Positions 20,838 to 32,715 of a DNA stretch of 64,000 nucleotides are shown here, one piece after another. Under the pieces are notes generated by a model. It was not told where the DNA came from, did not search any database, and saw nothing but the letters and a program-made list of their open reading frames with translations. The translations under genes were made by a program, and so were the position numbers. The number at the start of each line of letters is the position of its first letter. Position 1 is the first letter of the stretch. Source of the stretch: Globodera rostochiensis (Eukaryota; Nematoda; Chromadorea; Rhabditida; Heteroderidae); the NCBI GenBank assembly GCA_018350325.1, contig JAEVLN010000004.1, forward strand, positions 2,790,001-2,854,000, in the 5' to 3' direction.

Positions 20838-23666
20838 TCACCTCTTTTTGGCATTCTTTCGTTTGCTCCATTTCGGCAACGCACCGTGCCGTTGGAACGC
20901 ACCACGACTTTCCGCCTCCCTGCGCCGAACGATCGCTGTGAAGCGGCGTTTGTTGCGTGCCAACATCTCCGTGTCCTGCATTAACTCCTCAACCATCGTA
21001 CGCTTTCGTTGCCGTTTGGGCACGCGTCCCGCGTAGAAGTCCGCCTTGGACTCGATGATGTGGCCAACCTGTAAAAATGGAGCTTCCTCCACACTCACAA
21101 CCAGACATTTTTAAGCCTAACGAAGAAAAATTTCGAGAAACCTTTAGGGTTTTAAGCCCAGAAGTTTAAACAATCTTTTTTGGTCTTAAAAATTTCTTTT
21201 GGTCACTAAAAGCATATCCCTCGACTCGCCTGGAAATATTTGGGCAGCACTTCCCGGTCCGGCTTCTTGTAATGCTGCGCGGGGTCCAATGCGTCACGCA
21301 TTTGGACCACCTCCAAGTCACGCCGTCGCTCATCCGTCATTTCGGCGGCCGGCATTGAGTGCCACGATGGACCAGCGGTGCTTGCCCTATCAGTCTTCAA
21401 ATTAAAAAAGATGTAAATCCAACAATTTGACTGCCGATTAAACGTCAAAACGTTTCTGTAAATCTTATGAAAACTTTAAGACTGTAGATAGAATCAATGA
21501 TCAGCAAAAGTGATCGAAAAAGTTAAAAAGAAATTTCATAAGCATGCCTTTTTGCGGTTGCAATAAACAAAAAAGAAATGTTTTTAACCTTTCGCTGCTT
21601 CTTCTGTTGTCGAACCGACACGAGCAGCACATCCTCAAGCGGACGCTGGTCGTAGTTTTCAGTGAGTGTAGCCTTCGACAGAAGCTAAAATGGAATAAAA
21701 GCCAATGGCGTACGACTTGGAAGGCGCCCAAAAATTTAAGAAAGATTCGGCCATAGTACTAATTTTAAGATTTACATTTTAAATCGTAATATTTTCTATT
21801 TTAGATGAAAAATGCTTTCTGATTTGGACACTGTGTGTGACCTGCTTGAGCTCGGGGTCGTCGGGGTCAAAACCGTCCAGCACACTGCTAGTGTTATTCT
21901 TCTTCTTGTTCATGTTGATGCTATTGCCGCCTTCTTCTGTTGTGTTGTTCATCGCCCTCCTCCCAATCTCGTCTTGCGATATGATCGAGCGGATGCCGTC
22001 CTCTTCATTAGTTGCCGTCCGATTACCTTCCGTGTCAACGGCAAATAATTCATCGTCCGGAACCTGAAATTAAACACCTCAAAATTTTTGTTTTTAAGGA
22101 ATTTGTAATTGGTAAAAGTTGACAAAAAGGTTAATAATAAACAAATATTGAATGTACCTGCCGTTGTTGGTCTTCCTCCTCATCAAAGTCCGATGGATTT
22201 TCACCTAATCCTTGCAGATTCTCTTTCAAACTTTGCACCAAATCGGCAGAAAAATCTTCACAATCACGCGCAACACGAAGAAAGGCGCGAAGAAGTTCTA
22301 AGAATTGGATTTTTAGAAGAGGCAAGAGATTTTGGCGAGTTTTACTTTATTATAATCAATTTTAACCAATCTGAACACACTCGTCTTCTCTTTGGGATCC
22401 TCAACATTCTTCATGGCCAGCTCGTACACGATCCTGACAAGCTTTAGATCAAGCACATCGTCGTCTGCGATACAGCGCTGCTCGGACTCCTCAGCTTCTT
22501 CTCCTCGTTGCTGATCATTGCGCTTCATTTTCTTTTTGCGCTTGCCGTGCAGAAGGAACTGTCGACGTTGGTGAAGACTGTGAAACAAAGTTTAATGGAT
22601 GAACTGGACACTTGGTATTGAAATGGATTTAATTGATTATTTAATCCCACACATTTACTGCTTGAACACTTACAACTCGACATATCGAAGTTCAATCTCA
22701 AAATGGATGAGCCAAAGTTGGGGATGGGTGGGAAATTTACGCAATCCAACCGACAGAATGGCACGCGCACTAAATTATTATTTGTAAACCAAATAAGTGG
22801 CAAAAACTCAGCGATCACCCACCTGTCTGCACTATGGTTGTTGTCGAAGAATTCAAAGCGTGCCGCTTCTTCGTGGTTGCTCACCAGATGACCATGAATC
22901 TGTGAAGCATAGTTTTTTGTTGTTGCTTACCAAATTAAACCAAAAAGACGCGACAAAATAAATATACAGACGCTGCAAAATCACCTGCAAGAGACGGGTG
23001 TACGCCTGGCTGCACGTCTTGAACATGTTGGCACGACGCAGGAAGGCGATCTCTTCACGATGATATTCAAGTTTCTGAAATTGCTAATTTTGTCCCACGA
23101 CAAAAAATTGTTTTAAGCCTTTCGAATTTTTGTGCACTTATTCGGCAATTAAAATCAAGGAGAAAATTGGTTTCAGAATGAAGCAGCACACAAAAAAGCA
23201 CTAAAAATTACTCGAAAGCGATGTGAGCAAATGCGGTGGATGAACGCGCACTTGCGCTTCAACGGCCGCTCAATCTCATCGTAGCGATGCATAAACTTCA
23301 CCTCGCGCCGCCGTTTGCCGATGGCCTCCAACTGGTCGGCCATGTAATGGGCATAAGTCAAAAAGTCCTTTGCTCTTTTTGTCTGGAAATTGACACAACT
23401 AGACGGGACAGAAAAAATGCTAGAACTTGCTCGGGTTATGACCCCTTTGGGGAAACAAAGACCCAATTCCCGCCTGAGGCCAAATGCACGGGGACCGGGC
23501 CCGCTAACAGCTCTGAATTGCGCACCCGTTTGGCGCATTTGTATTCAAACGCACGGCACTGATCGATAAACTCGCTGAGCTCATCGGCCGACATCAGCTG
23601 GGTCAGTTTAAGTTGCTCAAATATGGGCAACAGCTGCTCGAGCTCGCGCTCCACAAATTCGGCCAT
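20838..23666 (-). CDS. UTP6 HAT-repeat protein joined to an FCF2 domain
   Basis: Both halves belong to the nucleolar small-subunit pre-rRNA processing machinery. Exons: 23526-23666, 23212-23382, 22985-23074, 22823-22899, 22674-22769, 22381-22577, 22158-22297, 21842-22063, 21589-21684, 21230-21394, 20838-21068; 541 aa, all in phase. Residues 1 to about 300 match UTP6: MAEFVERELEQLLPIFEQL, SEFIDQCRAFEYK, KDFLTYAHYMADQLEAIGKR, RRANMFKTCSQAYTRLL and a HAT motif around HPQLWLIHFEIEL. The C-terminal half of UTP6 (human 597 aa) is absent. After an acidic linker (DFDEEEDQQRQ, VPDDELFAVD) the last four exons encode an FCF2/DNTTIP2 domain: SWHSMPAAEMTDERRRDLEV, LDPAQHYKK, LPKYFQVGHIIESKADFYAG, KRQRKRTMVEELMQD. 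The 21069-21229 intron has a GC donor. The alternative is two genes: reading into the 22157 intron gives a stop at about 22131, but no ATG follows near the next acceptor. Confidence 0.85.
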
Positions 23667-23960
23667 TCCTGAGTTGTTTGTGTTAAATTCTTAAGTTTAT
23701 CGAACGAGTAAAACATATACATGGGTGTCAACAACAAAAAATATCCAATCAATGCGAGACGGTGTCCCAAAAAGCAATTTAGTTCCGATTTGTGTCAATT
23801 GCAAATTGTAATGAATGAATGAATGAACTCAAAAATAATAACATCGAAACAGAATAATCATAGACAAAATCACTCAAACATCGACAACCAAGATCATAAA
23901 CATCCCATCAAAATCGTTGCGGTTGTGGCTGTCCTTCTCGTCCATTCATTATGCCCACGC

Positions 23961-25718
23961 TCAACGCGACCCCGACCGTGAACGGCTGCGACTACGGCTA
24001 CGATTGCGCACCGGACTGCGCGACATGCTTCTCTGCATGTGTCGGCTGGAACGAAAACAGCAAAGAGAGACATCACCAATGTTTAAAAAATGCCATCCCC
24101 GCCCAAAGCTTATTACTATGGGCCACCGCCGCGGGTGACAGAATAGTCCACCCGAACTTTCATCCCGTCAATGACCGCGTCGACCATGTGATCCTTGGCC
24201 TAGAAAGTGAATATTTCTGATAGCAGAGAGGTGCAAATATTTTATATTAAAAAAATAATCTTTAAAACAAAATGCAATACACGAGTGGCATCTTTGGTGC
24301 TGGTGAAGTAGACAAAGCCGAACCCGCGCGAGCGTCCCGAATAGCGATCGTACACAACTTGCACTGATTCCACCTCGCCATAGCGACCAAACAAATGCTT
24401 GAGGTCTCGCTCGGTGGTATGCTGAACAAAAAAAAATGACTAGGTGATCAAAAAGGCCATCCTTCGTTCAGCATTTATCGTGTTGTAAAATTAATTAGGT
24501 TTGGGCTCGAAAGTTCCAAGTAAAATACAAAACTATCACATAGTTACTAAGAGACTTGTTTTGATGGAGAGCCTGTCAACCCCAAAAAAACAGACCAAAC
24601 TCATGCCGAACACGCCCAAGCACGGACTCGGGTTTGGATTGTCACGCCCGTCGTAAAAACGTCGGGAGCCGTAGTAGCCGCCTCCACCGAAACGGGACGA
24701 GGGTGGAAGGTCACGTGAACGAGAACGGCTGAATTTTGGCGAGTTGGAATGCGTAAAATAATCCTAAAACCACCCGAACTTAGTCTAAACCATTTAAAGA
24801 CAAAAAGTCACAAAAGTCCGCTCAAATGGAAGCGCACAACGCATTTATTGCGGTGCCTTCGCCCAGCCCCCGACTTGCCCATTCATTCAATTCCATCATT
24901 TTGATGCTGTCACAAAATGGAAATTGCTTGAACTTTGGAACCTCCTTGGACTTCGGCTCTCATATTTTCTTGCATTTATATGCCCGCCCATTTGTCAAAT
25001 GTTTTTTGTTAAGGACTGATTGATTGATTAGTCGACTGATTGGTTGTTGGCTGTCGAAGAATTGCTTTTGATAACTGTTTGAGTTGAGTCGGCACACATT
25101 TTGATTGAGTTTGATTTGGTTGAAAGGTTGAGAACAATTTTTGTGAAAGTTTATTGATATTTTGAGCAAAAGGGCCTAAATTGTCAAGATCATTTTTTGC
25201 ATTGAATTAAACCTAAAATAAAAAAAGTACATAAAAATAGCGCAAACCTTCGAGCGCGGCGTTTTGGAGAAATTTCCCGGCGCGGTGATGGGCTGAAAAA
25301 AATATATACACACTTAAAATTATTCAACAGAATTCAGTAAATGCCATGGCCTAAATGTGCGGACCTGTATGTGTGGGAACGAGAACGGGGCGGGCTCGGA
25401 CTCCGATTTTTCTCCTTTTTAGTCCGCTTTCTGCCGCCGCTCGATGACTCATCTGCCGGACTCTGGTCCTAAATGATTTAATTGGCATAGGTTTTGTGGA
25501 AACGCAAAGAATGTAGCCAGGCGAAGCCCGGGGCCTGTCTCATCCAAAAAAATAACACAAAATAATGCTCTTAATTTTGCAATTGAAAGTTTGGAGCGAC
25601 AGAAAATCTAAACCCCCAAAAAATTACGGACGAGAAAAGAATCTTTTGCTGTTATATCAAAGTCAACCTTTTCAACGTCACGCTTGCGCTCAGAACGATG
25701 TTCACGTTCACGTCCCAT
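23961..25718 (-). CDS. TRA2: TRA2-type SR splicing regulator
   Basis: Nuclear RNA-binding splicing activator. Exons 25668-25718, 25365-25468, 25248-25292, 24596-24728, 24281-24421, 24117-24199 and 23961-24045 give 213 aa. An N-terminal RS region (NRSPSPPRSRSH, SPSPRREISPKRR, SRSRSRD) is followed by the diagnostic TRA2 linker NPNPSPCLGVFGMSL, an RRM (RNP2 region TTERDLKHLFGRYGEV; RNP1 SRGFGFVYF; end VRVDYSVTR), and a C-terminal RS tail (SRSPVRNRSRSRSRSRSGSR). The last intron (24046-24116) must be removed to avoid a stop right after RGGGP; its donor ATA|gtaata and acceptor TTCCAG are good. Gene order RS1-RRM-RS2 equals the animal TRA2 layout. Note that C. elegans tra-2 is an unrelated gene name. 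Confidence 0.95.
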
Positions 25719-26754
25719 TATGAGAAAATAATTAATTGTATTTTAATATGCAGAAGTCTAAAAATTATAATATGTATGTACATACATGTGTATGGAATTT
25801 TGGGTTGTGTGAAAATCCTCAAATGGTTGGAAAAAATACAGACTGGCACCATGGCCGTATCTAGGCCTTGGATTTAGAAATTTTTCAAAAATTTAAGAGG
25901 GGAGGGGGGTACGTCCAGTTTCCGCCGCACACTGAAAGTAAGGTAAGTGACATTTTGAAACTTTTATCTATCTTTTTTTTTTTTGTTATATCAATTCGCC
26001 AAGAATTTATAACGCCAAATTTAAAAATAAATTCTTTCCTTGCCCACTTTCCCCGTTCATTCAAAAACCGATCCCATTGATGCAAGCCGGGTATTTTGAG
26101 GCTTCAGCAGATGGTTTTTTTGTTTCAAATGTGTATTTATCGAAAAATTCATATCCAGGACTCCGCTACCGGATTCTGATCCAGAAAACTTTCTACGGGC
26201 GCGTCTCTGAAGTAAGAGACCCAGTAATTTTAATTCACAATTCTTTGTTAATCTAAAAATATATTTATCCATTTTGTCGACTTAATTGATTTAACTGCCA
26301 GATATGCAATGCTTTGAAAGAGTAAGCTCTCTGCATTTATGTGATTAAAAACAAACATATTTATGTGTCGGCCTAATGGTTAAATTGCGTTAGAAAGGAA
26401 TAATAATGGCACATTCATTGGGTGCTTAGGACGGACTAAGCAGCGATCGATCCGGACCGATTTTTTCTAGCCTAGAATTTACTTTCTGTAAACTCCGGAT
26501 CGCCCAGAGTTAGATATAATGAATTTTATTATTATTATATCATTCTATCGGCGATAATTTGTGAAACGGATTCAAAACGCCGCGGGGGGGGGGAATTGTT
26601 GAGATGCATACACACAATCTTTACATATAAGGAATGAATGGCAAAGTATCCCGAATGTAAGTGTTAAGTGATCAAAACAGTGAAATGATCGTCGGTCATT
26701 CCGTTTGTTCTCTCAGTGATCGCCTCTCCCGTCCGATCGGTCGATCGATGCTGA
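25719..26754. other. Spacer between TRA2 and FERM-PTP genes
   Basis: No gene is supported. Around 25845-25920 the words GGCCGTATCTAGG and a GGGGAGGGGGG run look like a decayed end of the MITE family. A 10-G run lies at 26583-26593. The rest is AT-rich; the PTP 3' UTR lies at the right end. Confidence 0.45.
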
Positions 26755-29700
26755 TCAGACCAGTCGCAATTTTCGCTCATAGAAAGAAGCCAACTCGTAG
26801 ACAAATTTGTATTGGCTGGCATTCTTCACCAGGCACATTCGCTGGTAGCGCAAGTCGCGCAACAGCTGGGCAATGTCGAAGGGCTTCAAAGTGTTTTAAT
26901 GTGAATTATTTGTAAATGAACAAATCAAATTACTGCAGCACAAATGTTTTTCCCTCACCGCGTTGCTCTCCATGCACCGAATGACCACCTCGGCCAACAA
27001 GTACAGCCCGCTCTCGCTTGACCCGTCCGTGCACTGAATGATTGTCAACGGCTCTTCCCGCATTGTCTTGCTGCTAAATGTATTAAAATATAGAGAAAAA
27101 AAAAGCGTTGAATTTTGAAAAAATGAAGAATATTTATGCCAGAAATGTTGCCAGATTTATTTATGAAGAAAAAACCTTTCTGCTGATGAGGAAGAGGAGG
27201 CTGAGTACGACTGTTGCTGTTGTTTCTGCTCCTTGCCGACGTCGTTGCCGCTCGACTCAAACCGCAATTTCTTTGTCCATCCATTTTCGCTGATCGCTGA
27301 TTGGGCACGATCCCTTTTTGAGGCGTCACTCGACTGAAAAATAATAAATCCTTTAATTTAATTAACAAAATAATTGCATTATTTAAAAAGATAGCCTACA
27401 CTTCGGCTGCTTTCTTTGGATGCATTTGAATTGGTTTTGGTGACCAGTGACTGCTGCTGCCGTTGCTGTTCAGCCGCCCTCTTCGCTTCGTTCTCAATGT
27501 GCCGTTTAACGCTTGTCACGGCGTCGACCAGTCCAATGAATGTTTCCATTGATGAGGGAACGCCTTCAAAATGTTTGGTTGTTCTCCATTAAAAGAGCTT
27601 TTGACTTTTGGAAAGAATGATTCAAATTCGAATAAGAATTGTGGGGGAAGGGGGGGGCATCCACAGACAAACCCTGCTCGGAAAAGTCGGCACAGTACAA
27701 GTGCCAAATGGTCCGTCGTGCCTCGCCCCGTTTGGACAGTGTGAAGCTGGTGGTCGATTGGAATTGCATTTGCATTGGCGGACTGACACTTTTCAAGCGC
27801 AGAAAGAACTCGCCGACCGTCAGCTTCTCCTTGGCCTGCTTCGGGATGTACGACGGCACCGTGTCGTCCTTAGTGATCTACAGGCCATTTGGACGAAACT
27901 TTTAAAATTCAAATTGAAAACGCCCAAATTTGATTTAAACAAGAATTTAACAGAATTTAAAGGTGAAAGCACTCACCTGGTGAGGGTTGACAAGCATCAC
28001 TTAAATAATTTAAATTAATTTAAATTGTTTTTTTTTTCTAATACCGACCGATCAGTCTGGCATTTGTCTCCCAGACGAGTTGCCAAAAGTCTTCGATGGT
28101 TTTGGCAATCGGTGCTTGGGAGACGACATACCTCAGCTGTGTGTGTTTGCCGACCGGCACGTTCAAAAGGGAGGCATTGATGTAGCCTAAACAAGACCAA
28201 TTAAATTCGGCGTCGGGTACCAACTCCATTTTCAATAATTAAGGCCAAAAGCCCCGGGGCGTCGGGTGCCAACTCCATTTTCAATAATTAAGGCCAAAAG
28301 CCCCGGGGCGTCGGGTGCCAACTCCATTTTCAATAATTAAGGCCAAAAGCCCCGGGGCGTCGGGTGCCAACTCCATTTTCAATAATTAAGGCCAAAGGCC
28401 CCGGGGCCCACCGTCCGGATTCGCTTTTGTCGCGGTAAGCCTCGCCCGGCTGTCATTGTACGGGTATATTTTGCTGCCCCGGTTCCGATGCAAATTGTGC
28501 GCGCGGACAGCGACAGAATAATCTGCCGACAGACTTTTTGCCGGAATGCCGGAAAATTCGAGCTCTGAAAATTCCGGCAAACTTTTCGTTTGCTGTGCCG
28601 ACCCGTCGGAGCCGAGCGACGACTAAAGGGAATAAATTGCGCTTATTCAACAAGCTTCTCTCTTGCCTGTACACAAAGCGGCGCTTCCGAATGCGACGAT
28701 GTGCCATTGGACTTCGGACTGGACCTGCTGATGTTTTCGTCGCCTCCACCAATCAGCGCCGGGGGCGAGTTGGACGGACGGATCAGCGGAGACGCTTCGG
28801 GCGGGATTGGATAGATCACTGCTCGCTGTTGGCCATTCTCGTCGATTAGCTGACCCTGTGGACAAAACAAAATTAAAAATATTATTGAAAATCATTAAAA
28901 ATGGTTTCATTTTGTCGAATATATTTTTTGATACATTTTCATATGAAATTGTTAACTTTTGGCGGCGCACCTGTGAAAAGAGTGCCGAAAGCGGTGGCGG
29001 TGGCGCCGACGGAAGTTGCGGGGGCGGAATTCCTCCGCCTGAATTCGTAAAGCTTTTTAAAATTTATTTTGCATTTCCCACAACAAACCCAACCATTTTG
29101 CTGCACAAAAAATGCATTTGGGTGCAATGTTGGATGAATGTGCAGCGGCGGTGGCGAGTAGTACGGTAGCGGCGGCGCCTGCGTGCTAGGTACGGTAATG
29201 GCGTGTTGTTGGATAATTCGGCTTGTTGCCGGCACCAGTGGGGATGCCGCCAGAGGGACGCCGCCGTTGTTGCCAGCAGGCACAATTTGATCTTACAAAT
29301 TAAGTGTAAAAAATTTGAAAATTAAAATATAAATTGTATTGTAATCTGTAGAGAAGCCGATAAACCCCCCCCCCCCGGTGCCGACGACCCCCCCCCCCCT
29401 CCCCCGGTGCCGATGACCCCCTCCCCCCGGTGCCGATGACCCCCTCCCCCCGGTGCCGACGACATCCTCCCCCTCCCCCCACACTTTGGTGTTGGTGCCG
29501 GCATCCCCCGCCAGCGCCGCCAGTTGTGGAGTTCAAATTTGGCGTTGAGGAGAAGATTTTGCGCGCCAACGCAAATCCTCCCAGGCGGCGACCACTTCCG
29601 TTTTTCGGCCCAGGCGTGCCCGGGGCGTTGCCATTGTGCTGTTGTTGCTGTTGCCGCTTGCACTTGGCCACCGCGGCGCCCTTGCTAAGCCCGACCGTGT

Positions 29701-32700
29701 TGATCTCCGGGCTGGAACCAATCTGCAAGAAAATGTCAGTAACAATTATAATAATAAAAAGAGTTACGGTGATGTCAAAAAGGTAAAAAAAGACAGAAAC
29801 CAGAATGATCAGACCGATATGAATTGATCAGGCACCACAAAGGCACCACTCGCCTTGTTTAGACGCCGTTTCTCCGTCAGCATTTTCTTCAGCACTTCCC
29901 GCTGTTCGTGCCGTAACCAATCCGAGTCCTGACTGGAGTTGGACGTCTGCTGAATGGACAAAAGCAAATGCATATTTTGAAACAAAATTTGGGTAAAACT
30001 GAAAAGTTTTTTTTGCACTGATGCAAAAAACACCAAAAAAACTGTCCTCCGATCACAGGATCAGTTCAATTTCGTCAGATCACTTTGCGGATGATTCAAA
30101 TGCTGCTAGATAACGAACCCGGGTCTGCTGCTGCTGCTGCGTTTGGGCCGTAAGTGGTGCCAATGTTGTTGTTATTGTTGTTGGTGCCGTTGTTGTGGCG
30201 ACGGCCAATTGCGGCGCCGTGGGGGACATTTTGTCGGGCGATGGAATGTGCGCAGGATGTAAAAATGCGTTGGCCACAGAAACCGCCGCCGACACTTGGC
30301 CCATTGACACGGAACGGCAACACACTGAAAACGGTAAAAGTTTAAAAATTTATTTCGAAAATGGAAATCCCAAGAGCTTTTGCTTAACGGTTAATTTGTA
30401 AGGCAAATTCATTTGGGATTTTAAGAATATATTCAAATTGTAATTGTATAGGGCACGGCATCCAACCATTGACGGGAGGTCGAACACAGCAAGACTGCGC
30501 CGAATGGACGGTCGATTGGCTGCTGGAATCGGTCCTGGCCGGTTGCGAGGTGGACGGCACCATGGCGTACGGTGCCAAAAATGCATTTCCATTGCCCGCG
30601 GCGTTGCCACCATTTGCAGTGCCAATGTTCAGCTCGGACGAGGGACGTACCGAATTCACCTTCAACCGACAAAGAGAATTAATTGCTTTAAAGATTGAAA
30701 GCCAAGCCCACGAATTATCAATTGGGACATTTATCGAATATTAATTTTAGAAAGTGCCCAAAAATAAGAAAATTTGGCACACATTGCCCGTTGAACGGCG
30801 CAGCTGCGAGCCCAGTAGACTGAAGGACGGCATGCCGCCCTGCAGGTTCTGCACGCTCAGACGTGCCGCCTTTTGTTGCTGCGCGTCCACTCGCGCATGG
30901 CGCCACTTCCAGCCCAACACGGTGGACACGTAGCGCGCCATTTCATTGTCCTCCTAAGGCAGAAAAACAAATTTATTTCCAATTTGAAAACGGTGCGCAG
31001 AGCGCGCCGTGCCACAAAAAAAAACATTAAAATTAATTAACATTCTCCGTTTTTAATACTTTGTCTTTAGCCGTTTTGTCCATTATATGTTTTGTCGCAT
31101 TAGGTTTTTTGCGATTAAATGAACTCACAAAGCCGAACACAACGAGGGCGCCGGCGTCCCCGCATTTGATGGTCACCTTCCGCTTGTTGGCCATAATTTC
31201 CCGGACCTCGTCCCATCTGAAGCAATTAATTTAATTATTTTGCCTGAAAAGACACAAATGCCGGCTTAAACCCGTCCGATTCGAAGTCAAAATCCCTCCC
31301 GGAAATTCGGGAATAACAGCGGAAACAGTTCAAATCGCTCGCTGGCCGCCCATTGACCTGAATTTGTGGCCCGTGCCATTTGGGCGTCTGACGAAAATGA
31401 AGTCCAAGGAATAGCCAAGTGAAACTTCTTCCAACGAACTTCCATCCTAAATTCAAATTCAAATTCGAATTCAAAACAATTTTATGTCTTTAAAGCGAAA
31501 GAAGCCGCACTTTGCACTGAAACAATTCTTCTCCGTAACCGTCGCATTGCTGGATTTCGACGATGTAAAGCAATGCGGCGTAGGCCGGCTGCATCGTGTG
31601 CAATTTCTCATAGGCCTAAAATTCAATTAATTTTGTTCCGCTAATTCTTTTTTTATTGCCAAGTTCAAATGACCGATAGAATTTTTGCGTAAGTTTCGTC
31701 GTTGTTGAACTTTGGATTTCGGCACATATTCTGAAATGATTATTATTCAATTATAAAAAAGTTTAAATTGGTGACGTTTTTGCGACCTGTGGCAAAAGCG
31801 CGAGCATTTTCAAATGTTGCAGCGTCGGCGAGTTCAAATTGGGGAATTCGATTTGAAGTTGATAGGCCGCTAAAGTAAAAAATTGTTTTTTTTTTTAATT
31901 TAATTATTGAAATATTTATAAATAATTCCATAGATAAAAGTCAATAAATACCCAAATTAATGCATTTTTCTAATTCCAAAGTGGCGAATTTGCTGTCCTG
32001 AAGAACGTCCAGTTTGAGCAAAGTGTAATAAACGCTGCGAGAAACGGTGTCATGCAGCGTAAAAACCTGAAAACGTCGTTCAATTATTGTTTAGAAAAAA
32101 AAGTATATTTAAATATTTAAACATTACAAAAAATATTTTTAAATAATAAAATTGCAAAATTTCGCCGGACATTTGCGCAGGCGTGGAGAATGGCCAAGTT
32201 GACGGCCCACTTTTGGCCCCTGCGGCAAGCCCATCGCTCAAGCTGCCGTCTGATCGATTTGTCCGGCTCCACCCAACGCATCATTCGCTTTTCCGTGTCC
32301 GTCGCCTTTAATTTGGCAAATGTTTTCATTAATAACAATTAATAATAATATTTTAAAATGATGATAATAAAATAAAATGGACCGACCTTCATCTGATACT
32401 GGAGGCCGAACAGTTCGGGCTGAATAAAATAATATTATTTTAAAATTAATTTAAATTTAATGTAACAATTTGATTCGATTTGCCTGTTTTATGCAATGTT
32501 TCTCTGCAAGGAATCGAAAAACGTCGGCCGATGTCGAATGGCTTGTCAAAGTGCACTGCGCGATTGTTTGGTCCCCTACCAAAATGGTCAAAATCTTAAA
32601 CAAAAATATTCTTTTTTAAATTAAAATTCTTATGCCGCTTTACATAAATGTCCTCGCTGAGCTCGTAGCGCCCGCTGGTACGCCCCAACTTCAATTTTAG

Positions 32701-32715
32701 CGGCATTCGAATCAT
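26755..32715 (-). CDS. FERM-PTP protein (PTPN14/PTPN21 type) with degenerate catalytic site
   Basis: Predicted 1134 aa from 26 exons (human PTPN14 1187, PTPN21 1174). The FERM domain is in exons 32644-32715, 32484-32594, 32387-32419, 32171-32305, 31952-32066, 31787-31869, 31674-31730, 31511-31615, 31358-31446, 31129-31216 and 30783-30953 (ELFGLQYQMK, MRWVEPDKSIRRQLERW, RSVYYTLLKLDVLQDSKF, EIQQCDGYGEELF). A low-complexity linker follows (30467-30659, 30119-30324, 29836-29949, 29485-29722, 29094-29291, 28971-29038, 28667-28855). The PTP domain is in 28412-28622, 28049-28186, 27977-27999, 27673-27877, 27400-27563, 27176-27333, 26959-27070 and 26755-26883: GYINASLLNVP, SQAPIAKTIEDFWQLVWE, TIWHLYCADFSEQGVP, QYKFVYELASFYERKLRLV. 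Key residues are lost: the WPD loop reads FSE, the P-loop HCSAGVGRTG reads QCTDGSSESG (Cys kept, Arg lost), and the Q-loop Gln is Lys. A pseudophosphatase scaffold is inferred. Two introns are GC-AG (after 32484 and after 28667). The donor of the 29836-29949 exon is uncertain; an ATG at 32706 is an alternative start. Confidence 0.92.
28211..28406. repeat. 49-bp tandem repeat, four copies, in a PTP intron
   Basis: Four nearly identical 49-bp units start at 28211, 28260, 28309 and 28358; each reads CGTCGGGTGCCAACTCC, then ATTTTCAATAATTAAGGCC, then AAAAGCCCCGGGG. They fill almost the whole intron 28187-28411, directly beside the donor of the 28412-28622 exon. Units differ at only one or two positions, so the array is young. 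Confidence 0.93.
29365..29476. repeat. C-rich minisatellite in a PTP intron
   Basis: About five imperfect copies of a unit reading CCCCGGTGCCGAYGAC followed by a variable C/T run, in the intron 29292-29484. On the coding strand it gives long poly-Gly frames, which are artefacts. Confidence 0.75.

Noticed and set aside
23894..24220. Plus-strand frames with Cys-rich sequence
   Set aside because: Antisense shadow of the last two TRA2 exons, whose RS repeats create Arg/Cys/Ala-rich complements.
28205..28406. CRISPR-like look of the four regular repeats
   Set aside because: Units are contiguous with no spacers; this is a simple tandem repeat in a eukaryotic intron.
29300..29480. Poly-Gly coding repeat in the FERM-PTP linker
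   Set aside because: Splicing out the C-rich array (29292-29484) keeps phase on both sides, so it is better read as an intron.
31732..31786. Alternative GC donor for the next FERM exon (TAC|gcaaaa near 31689)
   Set aside because: A canonical GT donor 15 nt downstream (TCG|gtcatt) keeps the same phase, so GC use is not required and was not counted.
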